Below the pieces are notes generated by a model, which was not told where the DNA came from, did not search any database, and saw nothing but the letters and a program-made list of their open reading frames with translations. Shown piece by piece: positions 24,528 through 37,215 of a stretch of 64,000 nt of DNA. Source of the stretch: Spirodela intermedia (Eukaryota; Streptophyta; Magnoliopsida; Alismatales; Araceae); NCBI GenBank assembly GCA_902729315.2, contig LR746280.1:3738501-3802500 (forward strand). Direction: 5' to 3'. Both the position numbers and the translations under genes were made by a program. Each line of letters opens with the position of its first letter. Position 1 is the stretch's first letter.

Positions 24528-27500
24528 ATGGAGGCGGGTTCATCTGGAAATGGGGATGGGGCAGCGCCCACAGCTCTGGCCAAGTGGGGGAGTGACGTCT
24601 CGAGGGTGTTTCAGTACTACCTTGACCGCTCGACGCCGCACACCCCTGGAAGGTGGTTGGGGACACTCGCCATCGCCATGGTCTATACGCTAAGGGTCTA
24701 CCTGCTACAGGGCTTCTACATCGTTACCTACGGTCTCGGGATCTACCTTATCAACCTGCTAATCGGGTTTCTCTCCCCAATGGTGGATCCCGAGATGGAA
24801 GTACTTGGAGACGGGCCTTCGTTACCTACCCGCGGTTCCGACGAATTCAAACCCTTCATGCGCAGGCTCCCCGAGTTCAAGTTCTGGTAATCCTTCAAAT
24901 GGCACGATCCGCTATCTCTTTATGCGTTTGGCCAGCCCTTTCTGAACGTCTTGCGTACCGATGGCCTCGTTTCCTCATTTTTATCATCAATCTTTTTTAA
25001 CCTGCATTATATTTTTTCAGTTGTTTTCAACTCTTTCTCTATCTGGAAGCCATATCCTCTGTGTATTGCAAGGGTTTGTCTTCAGAATGAAAATCGTGGA
25101 TCGTCATTTTTCTGACGAAGAAGTAGTTCTCGGGTGCTCAGTTTATTTGAGACGATTAGGAAAACGGTATGAAATATATTTTAGTTGAAAAATTATTGCA
25201 AATCTGGAACATAAATTCGCTATCTGATGATAGTACATTTGAACTTTTCGTAAAGATTATTGAAAATCAAAATGTTTTCGACACGATTCTTTCATGCCCT
25301 TTGGTGTCAGAGTAGTTGAGAAGAATCTTTTCCATCTGTCATGTGTAAATAGGTATACACAGTTGGATGTTTTATCCTCTTTTAGGGCTTGATGGAACGA
25401 TGACACTGTTTGCTTAGTTTGATTATCGACTAGCACATTTATGCGATCAAATTCCATTTTAGAAATTTTCTGTGAAGAAAGAACAATTCCTCCCTATTCT
25501 ACTCCTCAAATGAATGACATTCTAATTCTATATCAGCATGAATAGAATGTCAATGGTATGAGGGTTAACATGACAACTTGGAAAGAAAAATGCTTCCAAA
25601 GAGGGATATTGAAGGCAGCCTTTTTCCCTCTCCGTTTTAGCAGTTGACTTTATTATGTACCTGATGTTTTTGTAGCAGATGTTACATTTTTCATGCTTCT
25701 CATATAGTGCAAAATGTTCGGCAGAGAATCCCATAGTATATAAGAAGCTGTATATTTTCTGTTGGAGATGCTCGGTAAACCTTTTCAATTGATGGCCGTT
25801 ATCTTTCCCTGAGGTTTTTTTCCTTGAATTTGCTTGACTGTTGAATTATATTACTCTAATGAACTTAAATTCCTTGCTTCACCTTTGTGCTTTCCATTCC
25901 TCATTAAAAATTCTTTGCCTGAAATAACTCCAGTTGTGGTTTATTTCACTATTTATAAATAGCATCACTTCCAAAAACTCTGCAGTTAATTGTATAAGAT
26001 GAACGGAGTTTAGATTATTTGTACTTCAGAATCAGGATATTAGTAATAGTAATCCTTATGAATCTCTACATAACCATGCCATCACATGCCTATGTCAAGT
26101 TCTAATGAGAAATGCATCAACTCTCATTTTTCGGGTTTTAAATGGACTTGTTGGACATCAAGTAAACCAAAACATATTGGATTATGTGCAAGCACATCTT
26201 CTGGAGTTTCTTAGGAGATAACAACTGACGTTCACTGCAATATTCGGCTCAATTCCAGGAGATAACATCTTCTGGAGTTTTAAATTGATTTATTATTTGT
26301 ATGCATGAGCTGATGTGTTTAGATGCATTTCTCTTATTCATTGTTTTGTATGTTTCAATTCGACCCAATTAAATTAATTTATTTTTCGTATGCATGAGTA
26401 GATATGTTTAGATGCATTTTTCTTATTAATTGCTTAGTATGTTTCAATTCCATGTCTACCTTGCATCGGTATTACACACTCAGTATCGGTGATCTATTTC
26501 CAAAGGGTCAATATGTGTATGTTTCGGTTTGATGATTTATTTTAAGCTTTGGAAAGTACTCTTTAGGTTACCTTCAGACGCAATATATCTCTTATGAGTG
26601 TTCATATTCAAGCGAATATTGAGAGTTTTGTTGATCTGTCATTTGTCCGATTTTCATTAATGTTGGCTATAATTTTCTTGCGACCTCAAATGGCTTCCAT
26701 GTCATAAAAAGCATATAAAAAATTAAGAAACACAAGGTTATAAGTAATTCATTTATTAGGAGACTATTTTATTATATTCAGCCTTCAACTCAACCTGGCT
26801 ACTGTATTGGCTGGAGGTGAAAACTGGAAATGGAAGAATAGTCTATAAACCCTTGAAAAATCTTACTACGTAAATGTAGTAATGCCAAAAAATTTAACGG
26901 CTTACTATTAGATATCTAGCATTGTATAGCGGATCTTGGGTTTGACAGGTAATCAATACGTCAATGTCTATGATTTTAAAGGTGAATGAGACATTTTTAA
27001 TATTCTAATAATAAAATGGCGTTAATGATAAACATGAATGAGTTCGTTGTCAACTTGACAAACATTTGGGAGATTTTAGTTGCAGGTTTCCTACACTCTT
27101 GTGATTAATACTTCACGTGCTGAGGTTACCCTTGCATCCAAGAATTTATAAAACTATACTGACGTGAAAGCTATAGCACTTTCACCGCATGTGAAAGCTT
27201 TGGATATACTGCATCTACAATGTTATGATTGTTATCAGTTGTCGCATCACATGATAAACCCCACTGTATCATGCATCAAAATTGGAAGCTGCATCTCTCT
27301 TTTTAACTTTTGTCGACAGCATGAACCATATTGGATGCACTTATGAACCCCATATGCTCTTTTTCGGGTCCATAAGGCCGATTCATTGGGAGGCTTTGAT
27401 GTCTTATGATTCTATACATTCAGTAATGCACGTTTGAGAGTTGCCCATTTATCATGAGATGATCCCAGGAATAGATGTCATCTCAAGACCCCAAAGAACT

Positions 27501-28542
27501 AGAAATCAAATTGATATTTTGAGGTGGCATTCCATCAGTCTAAGCTTTTCTGTGTTGATTGCATGTATATGTGATATGATTGTGTCCTATTATAAACATG
27601 CGAGAATAAAATCTTCTTGCGTCGTTTTTAAAAACGCTAGATGGATACTTCAAATGTTTTTTTTTGGTACACTTATCTTAGCAGAGTCTACCTTTCTCGT
27701 TGGGTTTCTTCTCTATTTTGTGAATAAAAAGCATCCTTGATCAATCAGATTGAGGATGCTGTTTACTCTCTGCGCATGCCCACTTTATCTCTGTTTTCTT
27801 CTTTTTGGTTGCAGGTATGCTATAACAAAAGCCTTTTTAGTGGCTTTCGTCATGACTTTCTTCTCCGCATTTGATGTTCCCGTGTTCTGGCCCATTCTAC
27901 TGTGTTATTGGATGGTTCTTTTTTTCCTGACAATGAAGCGCCAGATTCTTCACATGATCAAGTACAAGTACATCCCATTCAACGTGGGAAAGCAAGTAAG
28001 ATCTTATCACCTTAATCCGTTGGTTTTCTTCTATCTTCTGCTTGGTTGTCACCTTCCCTGTGAGAGACCGTCCCTGTCCAAGCCAAAAATATGCTGCGAA
28101 TAGCAACCTAAAACCCCAGGGTTTCCGGTTCCTTTTTTCCGGTTCGGATATGAGTCAGGTTGCACTTGTAGCAGATAATTGGTTACTCCCCAAAGTTCCC
28201 AGGCATGTCCGTTCTTCTCTGTTAGGATGGGGATCCAACAGCTGTAGGTTCTTTGATCAATGGGCCTAAAGGATGGACTCAAGTGGCTCACTGGGAACTG
28301 GGCTGGACTCATTTGCGGCAGGAAACCAGGTCGAATTCTTGTTGAAGTTTTCCCAATCAGCGACTTGACTTCCCAGGAAGAATACTTGCTCTCTTCCAGC
28401 CTTTCTTACCCACCGACAGGGCATACCTTTGCTTGAATTACCTTTAACATTGGAGTCTGACTGTCTCTGAACGGACCCCACCCCCAACTCTTATGTGTGG
28501 CAGAAGTACACCGGGAAGAAGGCCAGGCCGGGGACTGACTGA
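24528..28542 (+). CDS. RER1: RER1, ER-retention receptor of the Golgi
   Basis: Sorting receptor of the cis-Golgi that returns ER membrane proteins in COPI vesicles. Exons 24528-24886, 27815-27995 and 28504-28542 join in frame to 192 residues, the usual length. The acidic and Gly-rich start ([11 protein letters not shown]) is followed by [14 protein letters not shown], a strongly conserved RER1 block, then two membrane segments (about residues 43-80), the cytosolic loop [35 protein letters not shown], two more membrane segments ([26 protein letters not shown] and [12 protein letters not shown]), and the [18 protein letters not shown] tail. The Trp codon is split between exons 1 and 2. The upstream in-frame ATG at 24,336 lies in the leader; 24,528 is chosen because it starts the RER1-like protein and family members begin with a similar short acidic stretch. 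Intron 1 is 2.9 kb. Confidence 0.95.
26285..26455 (+). repeat. 89-bp tandem duplication in RER1 intron 1
   Basis: Two diverged head-to-tail copies: GTATGCATGAG occurs at 26,299 and 26,388, each followed by TGTTTAGATGCATTT and ending GTATGTTTCAATTC. The offset is 89 bp. Confidence 0.8.
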
Positions 28543-30830
28543 TCACCCAACTACCTACCTACCTGTCTGCTGGGGGACATGGAGGGGGAGCTGAAGAGCA
28601 CGGAGGAGAAGACCTGTGAGCCCCCGTGGCTTTTTCATGGGATGGGGAGGTGGCGGGGGCTTGTGGGGTTACTCCCCCCTCCACCTCCCTCCACCGTCTA
28701 TCTGGTCTCACAAAGAAGGAAGAAAAATGGCAGGGGATGGTGCATATTGGCGGGGGGACATTGTGTGATTCATCACCCTGTCATCGATGTTCCGCCTTTT
28801 TTGTTGTCCTAGCAGATTAACTCCCCGTGCATTAATGCTTGTGTCGCATTGTTTTAATTAAAGACGAGTGACTTGTTTACATATATATTATAATTCCATA
28901 TTTTACATGCTATATTGGCCGTTACTAAATCCCCACCCCACCCCCTTCCCACACCCACTCTCTCTTCAATTCTTTGTTAATGAGATCATTTAGTCGTAGC
29001 CTACTATTTCCAAAAAAATATCCACGAACTTCAGTACGTGACTATTGAAATGATTTCTATGAACTGCAATAACTTCCAAGATCATCCTTGAGCACAACAT
29101 CTCACTTCAGCTTGCACAGAGCACCCTGCGTATTTCTACAAGGCCTCATCTGGACCTGTGTTTCTTGTCACAAGTCTAATGCTTACCCTTCATGAATGAT
29201 GTTGTAGAGGGGGTAAGAGAACAGTAAAATGTCTATTTTGGCATTGTTCTTCCTCAATATCAGATGTAAGATAAGGGTTAGATTAAGATCATATAAAAAA
29301 AATATTGGATTAGAGGGGTATCCAAACGTCTTTTATGTTCCTCAACTGTTGGTTTGAATCCTATTCGAATTGCTGTAAAGTTACGTTCATGCAGAATTGT
29401 CATTTGTCATGAATTCCACTATATTTTAACATCTTTTACTAAACTCTCTCTGCGATCATGGCCTTCTGGATAGGAGTCAATATTTTGGTTTCATTCACAA
29501 ACTCTTTTGCCCTACAAACTATAGAGTATATATCTCTATCCCTAAGTATGGAAATGTTTTCTCACTTTTTGGCATTATAATATGTTGAGAAGTTCAATGA
29601 AATGTATGCTACATCACTCGTTCAAGGACCCTTCATGAATATTCTCCAACAAGCCCGATATATATTGAGTTGAAATCTTGCAGGTGTTATTTATGGTGTT
29701 ATTTGTCAATTACTCCAAATTATTGGTTCTCCAAATTTATTAAAAATTCAAGATGCTTACTCACCAAAAAAATTCGTGTGGTGCCAATAATTGTCATGCC
29801 GAATTGTGTGACTCTAATGTGCTTTCGGGTAAAAGCGAGAGATATAGGAAAGTTGGAAAAGATAAAAGATTACTGATCTTGAAAATGTTACATTGGTGGA
29901 GGTAGAGGATGAGGTTAAACCACTACTTATCACAGTTTAACCACTAGTTAAAATGCACCTGTATTTACTTATAGCAAGTATCTTCGTGTGGGCCAATTGC
30001 TAGGCTATTAGTGATTCCTACTGGATTTCCAATTTAATCAAGACTTTTGAGTAGTTTTCTCTCACTTATTTGAATAGCAGTCCAATGAAAGTAGGGATGA
30101 TATGATGCAACTAGGTAATTAATGAGAATTAGTTCGGATTCAAGGACATAACTTCACTTTGGAAGCTAATTCAAGGATTAAAGGCTAACCTTCAACAGCA
30201 ATCATTTTATTGACGAATTCTTTTAAGATGGGAAAAGTAGCAACGACTCCCTGCGCAAGTTTCGACCAGGAAAAGACGTACAACTAGCTGTAAATTTCCA
30301 TCCCAACATAAATTTTTGTAACAAGATTATCAGCCGTCTTTTACACTGCAAGCCCTCTGTCTTGAACCTTAGGCATCTGAGTCAGTGAAATGGCAGAAAT
30401 GAGACATTGATTTGCATTCAACGATAACGTGTTTAACAAATGTAAAACTTTCCAATGTATTCATCAATGATTTGAAACTAGGTGCCATCTTCCATTATTG
30501 ATCTCACTGAAGTTTGTCAAATATATGCTCATAGAACGCATCGTCATTTAGTACCGATCTAAAATGTTTGCTTGGTTAAGTGGAAATCACTTCATTGGAC
30601 TATATATATTAATTTATATTTTTCTATTTTTCAACCCGTTTAATCAACAAAAATAATCTGATTTTCTCTCCTTTTGAGATTTTCATCCTTCTAAACTCGT
30701 GCATAGAATGGGAAGTCAGAGTAAGGATACTGTGAGATATAACCATATATTCGCAAAACATTAGAAAAACCTCTGCTGGAGACCTCTTTATGTTCCCATG
30801 GTACAAAAATAGGTTATTGTTTCCCCAAGA
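28543..30830. other. RER1 3' flank, no gene recognised
   Basis: GC-moderate 3' UTR-like sequence to about 28,830, then AT-rich intergenic DNA. Small frames show no recognised domains. Confidence 0.5.
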
Positions 30831-31460
30831 AGTCACAGAATTGGCGGAAGAACAGCACCTTGTCCGTCTTCTCCGGAGCCGAATCGCGGCGGGGCCCCTC
30901 TTCTACTCCAACGCTCAGGGAAGAAGGGGGAGGGGCCGAATAGCAACTTACGCCAACTGACGCTTAGGGTCTTGGTAGCGGCCCCCCCTCGGCGGGTCAA
31001 CCTCTGCCACCAAAGACGGTAACTCCGTACAGGCTGACCCACCTGTTGTGCTCATTCTGCGGCAAAATTTATGCATAATAATCATAGATAGGTTCTCATG
31101 AGACTTAAGAGGAGATGGAGAGCAATGGCGGCTATGAATTCCAAATCTTGTCTTACTCTGACTCCACTGTGGTGCCTTTCCGCTTGTGCTTGGTGCAACC
31201 CAATGACAAGAACCGTTTCACGCTGTCACCAATGTCATTTGATGAAATCTTCATCTGGAGCCTCGGTGGATTCCATAGGGTCGGTGAAGCTCAAGTAATT
31301 CGCTGCCTGTCTCTAAGGTTTGTCTCACTCTATTCAATGGAATGTAACGGTCCATCAGGTCAGCTGCCGCTCCGATTGAGAAAGTCCTCGTCACATCTTG
31401 AAATAGTATGCCCATCCGATCGAGAAAAAGTCGTTCCATTTACAGCCAAAATATAGAGGA
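30831..31460. other. GC-rich island with unrecognised open frames
   Basis: A sharp GC-rich block (about 30,840-31,060) in AT-rich surroundings, with a 69-residue minus-strand frame at 30,833-31,042. It is followed by a plus-strand frame of 113 residues at 31,115-31,456 (MESNGGYEFQILSYSDST...). I recognise neither. Base composition and abrupt borders could fit an organellar (mitochondrial) DNA insertion or a captured gene fragment, but this is not established. Confidence 0.3.
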
Positions 31461-34400
31461 TGCCTACCTATTTCAACTGCGAGACACATCATTAAGCATG
31501 CAAGGAACTGGCGCTGAGTTGTTGATAGGTACGTCTGTTTGCTTTGGCTATTATTATATTTGGTGCTTGGGATGAACGGAGAAGAAAAGTTACAGAGAAA
31601 CTACCGCGTTGAGAGAGAGGACGAGAGAGACGGCTGAAGAGATGAGAGAGAGGGAGAGAGGAGCAGGACAGGGTAGGTCTAGTCAAGCAACTCTTGTGCG
31701 ACGACAGCTGTGGTAGTAGGCGTACATAGCCGGGTTCTGTTTTTCGTTAGCCCTTTTCTTTCCTCCTTTGACTAAGACTAGGACGAGGAGAACCTCGGGC
31801 AACCGTCGTGGGTTGCGCGCCGTCCTTTCGTTCTTCTGCTCGTTCGAAGCCCCGTGCTTTTACGCTCTCTACTCTCCTTTCTTAACATTCTGCCACCTCG
31901 TCTTTACCTTCTTTCCACCCGTTCTCGGTTTTTCTTGCAATCCTTCACCACTTCCTCGACCGTTGCGATGGGCATCGGCCGTCGGCATGGGAATCGAACA
32001 TCTTGACCGCCTTTTTCCCTCCCAAAGAGGTGCTCTCTCTTTCTCTCTCATTAGCGATCTATACTGTGCTCTCAAGTTGATCCTACTGGTCGAAACTCGT
32101 TCAATCATTGTAAATATCTAGCTTGCTGAAAGCCCCTGTGTTATCCGGCAATTTCAGGCAGCAGGGGCATCATTTAAGCAAGATCTGAGCTTGGCGAGCG
32201 AACTGCTGAGCCTCTTGCTGACCGCCTTCAGTGATGCACCCTTGTCTCATGTGTAGAAATCGGCGTACTCGTCTATAACGCATGACGTCGGTGATACGCT
32301 GCCATCGCTTGCTTGCTGTGGTGCGAGTAAAATAAGACCATCTATAAAGACGACAGCTCTTTTGACCCATAATGTCTAGGCGATAGAGATTAGAGACTGG
32401 GAAACGCATGCATCATAACCATCTCCCTTCCCCATGCTACGGGTTCCTCTCTCTTCTTAGAATCTCATGAATTGAATAAATTAACCGAGTTATGATCACC
32501 AACTCGAACAAATGTAATTATCCGACGCCAATAGTTGATGGCAAAGATGTAAATATCCACATCTAAGACGAGCGTCCGAATAACTAGAAAATCATGGGCC
32601 ATGCACAGCTAAATCTCACGATAGGGGAAACAAGATGCATGAGACTCCCATGGAAAATCTTGTTGACATTGGTGTGAAAAATTATGGGGCAGCCAACACC
32701 CCAACTAAAAAATAATTAAAGCTTAGTAGAAATGATCCACTCGGGTTTTTATCGAAAATTCCATGAAGCCAGAGAGAAAAGGATAAAGGAAGATCATCTC
32801 ATTAAGAATAAAGTAGACGACAACATGGACTTCCGGGGTGGTGGCGTGTACTTGATCTCGAGTCCAACGCCTTGAACAGTTCCTAAGGAAGAAACATTTT
32901 ACTATGCTGCCATTGAGTGAAGGGATGTGGCATGCGTAAAGGCATCCGATTCTCATACTATTTTACTCTAAGAATTATGATTTTGTCTACAGATATAAGA
33001 AAATGATTTGACGAATATTACACAAAGTAAAATCGGAAAATAATAATGATAGTTTGTTCAGCATATGCGTGTTTGGAAACCTCAGAATGTGAAAAATCAT
33101 TTAGAAACAAAAATCTTCTTACTGTCGTTCCCTAATTTCTGCACTAAGATAATTATGCGTTGAAGTGAAACTGTATGCGTATGTATCTTTGATGAGAATA
33201 CAATAAAACAATGATACTGAATGATCAACGGAGGAATAGTTTACAAGTGGTCCTTACACGATGGTTGTAGTTTTTTAACAAACAATAAATTTACCCCATG
33301 AATTTACTGCTTGGCATCACTAAATGGGTTTAGAGGATCATTGAAGCTTTCGTTTACATGCATATACCGAGCGAGCGAGAGAAAAAGAGTCTTTCAGAGC
33401 ACGAATAATAAAAGGTATTACATAGGCTCTCCAGGTCCAGTTCTGATCTTTGTGCATCGCGGAATATTAGGTTTGAAGGATAGGTTCTACGAATCGTGGA
33501 ATGGTTAGCTAGATAAGCTCTATCCATCAGAAAAAATACCTTGGATTTTCGTCTTGTTTGTATATCCAAGCTTTCATCCTAATATGGGATGGTGTTTTCA
33601 AGCTTCCATCCAAAATGGTGCAGTGAATTATTCTTTCATACTTTTGTCATACTTATTGTAGAACTTTAATACCCACCTCATTATCTTTTGCAGAATTTAT
33701 TTCTTACAACGACTCCCATATTGTCTGGAGAAGAATTGAAGGAGAACAAATCAAGAGGCCTCTTATTATTATTGTTTCCATCTACCTATTCCAGAACCTT
33801 TTGTCGTAACTCGATGATTAGGTTAGTCAAAGGAGGGCTGATCATTTGGACTAGGGCCCATAAACTTTAGTTTCATGCTCTCGTTAGTCTATCAAAGAAC
33901 TGAAATATCGGTTAGTACTAATAAAAGAGATGGCGCTGTCGTGACCAAGTTATCATTGAGAATGAAACGTGACATGGTCATTATGCATTAGAGCTGATGC
34001 ACGAGGCAAGAAATGATAACAAGTGTCATGTGGCCATGAATTTTTCATCTTAGGGTAACGCTAGCTGGATCAAGGTTGCGTCTACACCTGAGATATGATA
34101 ATTTTTTTGATGTCTACTAAAGATCCACAATGGTGAATCCGTGACGAGGATGAGCATAAAATTTGTAGAGAAAAATAGGACACCCTACTGGCTACCAGTT
34201 AGTTTTTAATTAGAAGAAAAGAAGATGATCTGATCAACACGCGTCTACTAGCCGATGGAAGCGAAAAATTCCCGTATCATGTTTTACATTAATCCACCTC
34301 TCCCACATGGATTTAGGATTTAAATACTCGTCGGTAGTAAGCGTGATCGGCTTATTTTGTGTTATAATCGGTGACCAATCAAAGGAGAAGCTTAGAGTAA

Positions 34401-34600
34401 GACTGCGGTCGATTAGTTTTACCGCAGATCCGGATCACCCTGCCGCGGTGTTACCGTTTGCTGATTCTGGGCATCTGTGACGAGGGGATGTACGCTGCTA
34501 AGGTGCCTTGAGACTAAACCAAGCAGTTAACACGTCAAACATATGTCAGCGGACTGTGGCAAGGTTCAGAAACGTCACGGACGACGGCTTTTCAGTGAAT
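31461..34600. other. Intergenic, no gene recognised
   Basis: A CT-rich stretch at about 31,800-32,100 and otherwise AT-rich sequence. I see no supported gene or RNA. Confidence 0.45.
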
Positions 34601-36079
34601 ACTGGCATATAGAAGAGAAGGGAAGGTGAGAAGAGCGCAACCTTGGGCTAGCACCCCTTTGGTCTTTGCTTTCGTTTCCGAGACATCAAACCCTCTTCCC
34701 CCTCCTTCTGCCTGCGTACGGATGAGAGATACTGGGAGGCAAACGAGGCATGAGTTAACCGAGGACGATAATCACGTGACAATACGAGAGCCACGCGCGC
34801 TAGTCCCTATGGAGGAGAACCCGAGGCTCAGGCCCTCTCTTACTCTTGCTCTAAGTTCCTGTCTTCTAGCTCTCTCTCTCTCTCTCTCTGTCTCTCTGGA
34901 GGAGACTGTGTCTGCTCCCAATCTATCTCTCGTCCGATATCGGGAAGCCATAAAGCTGCTGGCTTCGATGGACGCCCTCTGGTCTTTTACCGACTTTGCT
35001 TGACCGGTTTCTCCACTTCCCCCGAGTCCGGACTCATTTTCTCCCTCCCTATCTCCTTCCACCTTTCACAGCTCAGATCCTACGGAGGCGGCAAAAGACC
35101 CGGGATGTTAATAATATGACCGGCTTTCGAGTTGCCCGACCCCTTTAGATTGTGACACGACCCCCCTCGTTTCATTGCCGATCGAAGCGCCGACCAGCGT
35201 CCGACGTAGGAAGAATGAGAAAAAAAAATAGAAGAGGAGGACAACTGTCTTCTTCGGCCTCTGCCTCCGTGCTCCTCGTGATTGGTGATCGAAGGAACGG
35301 GACTGTGAAAAAGAGATGATAGGTGGGTAGAGAGATCCCGCCATGGGAGTGTTCCATCGTAGGTCAGGCGGGGGCTCCTTTTGACTAGCCGACGACCCTC
35401 CTCCTGTTCCACAGGCCAGTTCCCCGATGCTTTAACGTATTTCTCTCTCTAAGCTCTGTTTGTCTGTCTGTCTATCTTGACTGTTTACACGTCGCCGTCA
35501 TTCGAAGAAGTGCTCTGCGGTGGCACCGAGGTTGAAGACCTGCTGTGTACATCGCCATCACCGTATCAGCTCGTCACGACGTTTTATTTGAAGTCCTTTC
35601 TTCGGAGATGTCCTCGTCTGGACTCCCTCTGAGTCATCCAGTGGGATATGGACAGCGAGGTGGTGAGATATATCTGCTGCGTCCACTGTAGGGAGAGGTA
35701 ACGATCATCAGACTGGTGGGCTCTGACAACAGGGCCTGCTGCCTTCGTCCATCCCGGAGGGAGTTCAACTCTAAACTTTCAACTGGTGCACCACTGTGGT
35801 GTAATCTCTCTCTCTCGCTCCGAGACTCGTGCCGCCAGTCCACACGATAGAAAATTGACCATCTTCGATGGCTCACCAGTAACCGCACCAGGTGTATCGT
35901 CGGGCAATCCCGTGTATAACTTATTCTCCCTCCCGCAATTTAGTATGTACGTAGATAACTACATTGGACTGTGGGAGCGAATAAGAAGCCACGACCTCAT
36001 CGGCCAGTACATTAGATAATACTTGTCTCGATTCTGCAAAACCAACTTTGTACAAGCACTCGAAAGGAGTGGCTACTGT

Positions 36080-36115
<36 letters not shown>

Positions 36116-36404
36116 TATATATATATATATCTCAGTGAGCGTCTATGTGCAGGTGGTGGTAGTAGTAAACAGTAAAGGTCAGTCTGCGCTAGAAAACGTG
36201 CATTATAACACCCCCCTGGCTCTCATACAGCACAGTGCTCAGACCACCAACACGCAAAGGGGAAGGACTGCTCCCCGCCTCTTCTTCTTCCATCACCCAA
36301 TTATACTCTCTTCCTGCTCCTCCCTCTGCCCTCCATTAAGAAACCCAGAGATACACAGATAGAGATAGAGGTGGGGGAAGAGAGACAGCGGAGGCCAGAC
36401 CACA
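34600..36404 (+). promoter_or_regulatory. Upstream region of the HAN-like gene
   Basis: GC- and CT-rich flank leading to the GATA gene. It has CT tracts at 34,869-34,890 and 36,081-36,111 and a directly adjoining (AT)n run at 36,113-36,130 that could act as a TATA region about 280 bp before the ATG. A CCAAT motif is near 34,374, just before it. The extent of the leader is unknown. Confidence 0.4.
36081..36130. repeat. Compound (CT)n(AT)n microsatellite
   Basis: About 31 bp of CT repeats followed by about 18 bp of AT repeats, read directly. Confidence 0.95.
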
Positions 36405-36817
36405 ATGCAGCAGTGCAACAGCAACAACAGGAGGAACTGCTCAACGGATGCCCAAGGAACCGGGGCGGCGATGCCGTGCCCTCGTGGTCTCTTCCAAGGC
36501 GTGGGTGGCGGCGGCCCCTTCTCCATCTTCTTCGCTATCAATGAAGAGGACGCCAATCCTCCTCCTTCCTTGGCCGTGGATTGCACCCTTTCCCTCGGGA
36601 CGCCCTCTACGCGCCAACTGTCGGCCAAGACCTCCCTCGTCCCGTCAAACTACTCCTTGCGGTTGGACTTGCTTCCCTCGCCGTCAAAGCAGGCGACGCC
36701 ATCTGCCTTTGGTTCTCGGATCGGAGGAGACCCGTTGCTGCACCCCCGAAGATGTGCCAACTGTGACACCACATCCACTCCTCTCTGGAGAAATGGGCCC
36801 CGTGGTCCGAAGGTACC

Positions 36818-36864
<47 letters not shown>

Positions 36865-37215
36865 CGTGCAGTTTCGCCTAATGATTACTCTTTGCGCATG
36901 TTGGAGAAGTCCCTCTGCAACGCGTGCGGCATCCGATACAAGAAGGAAGAAAGGCGCGCGGCTTCTTCTACCGTGGCATCGTTCACTTCTTCTTCCCCGT
37001 CGTCTTCATCGCTTCCTTCGGCGCAGCAGCAATACCTGCCCGCTAACTACGGCTACCGTCAGCCCTGGGGGTGCCCTAGCGCTCGATTGGCATCAACGGC
37101 GGCGGTGCAACGTAGCTCTCCCTCGCCAACCGAGTCGGCGATGGAGCCTAGCGTCCTACCTTATCTCCCCTGGCAGCGCTTCAATGTCGGCGCCACAGCT
37201 CACTTTCAAGACTAA
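36405..37215 (+). CDS. HAN: HANABA TARANU-like B-class GATA transcription factor
   Basis: Nuclear zinc-finger regulator of organ boundaries, meristems and (in grasses) bract suppression. Exons 36405-36812 and 36910-37215 join in phase 0 to 237 residues. The HAN motif VDCTLSLGTPSTR is at about residues 58-70. One GATA finger is split by the intron: RRCANCDTTSTPLWRNGPRGPK, then SLCNACGIRYKKEERRA, giving Cys117-X2-Cys120-X18-Cys139-X2-Cys142, the class-B spacing. The intron position inside the finger (GPK|SLC) and the KKEERRA ending are typical of the HAN/NECK LEAF1/TASSEL SHEATH1 group rather than GNC types. The C-terminus is Ser-rich and ends near LPYLPWQRFNV. The 97-nt intron is largely a CT microsatellite. 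The ATG at 36,405 is the first in frame after the leader. Confidence 0.92.
36813..36909 (+). other. HAN intron with CT microsatellite and competing acceptor
   Basis: The donor is AAG|GTACCT. The (CT)n tract at about 36,821-36,860 is followed by a GTGCAG acceptor-like site at 36,871. The acceptor needed to complete the zinc finger is GGAGAAG at 36,909, which lacks a good pyrimidine tract next to it. Use of 36,871 would add 38 nt and shift the frame. Confidence 0.75.
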
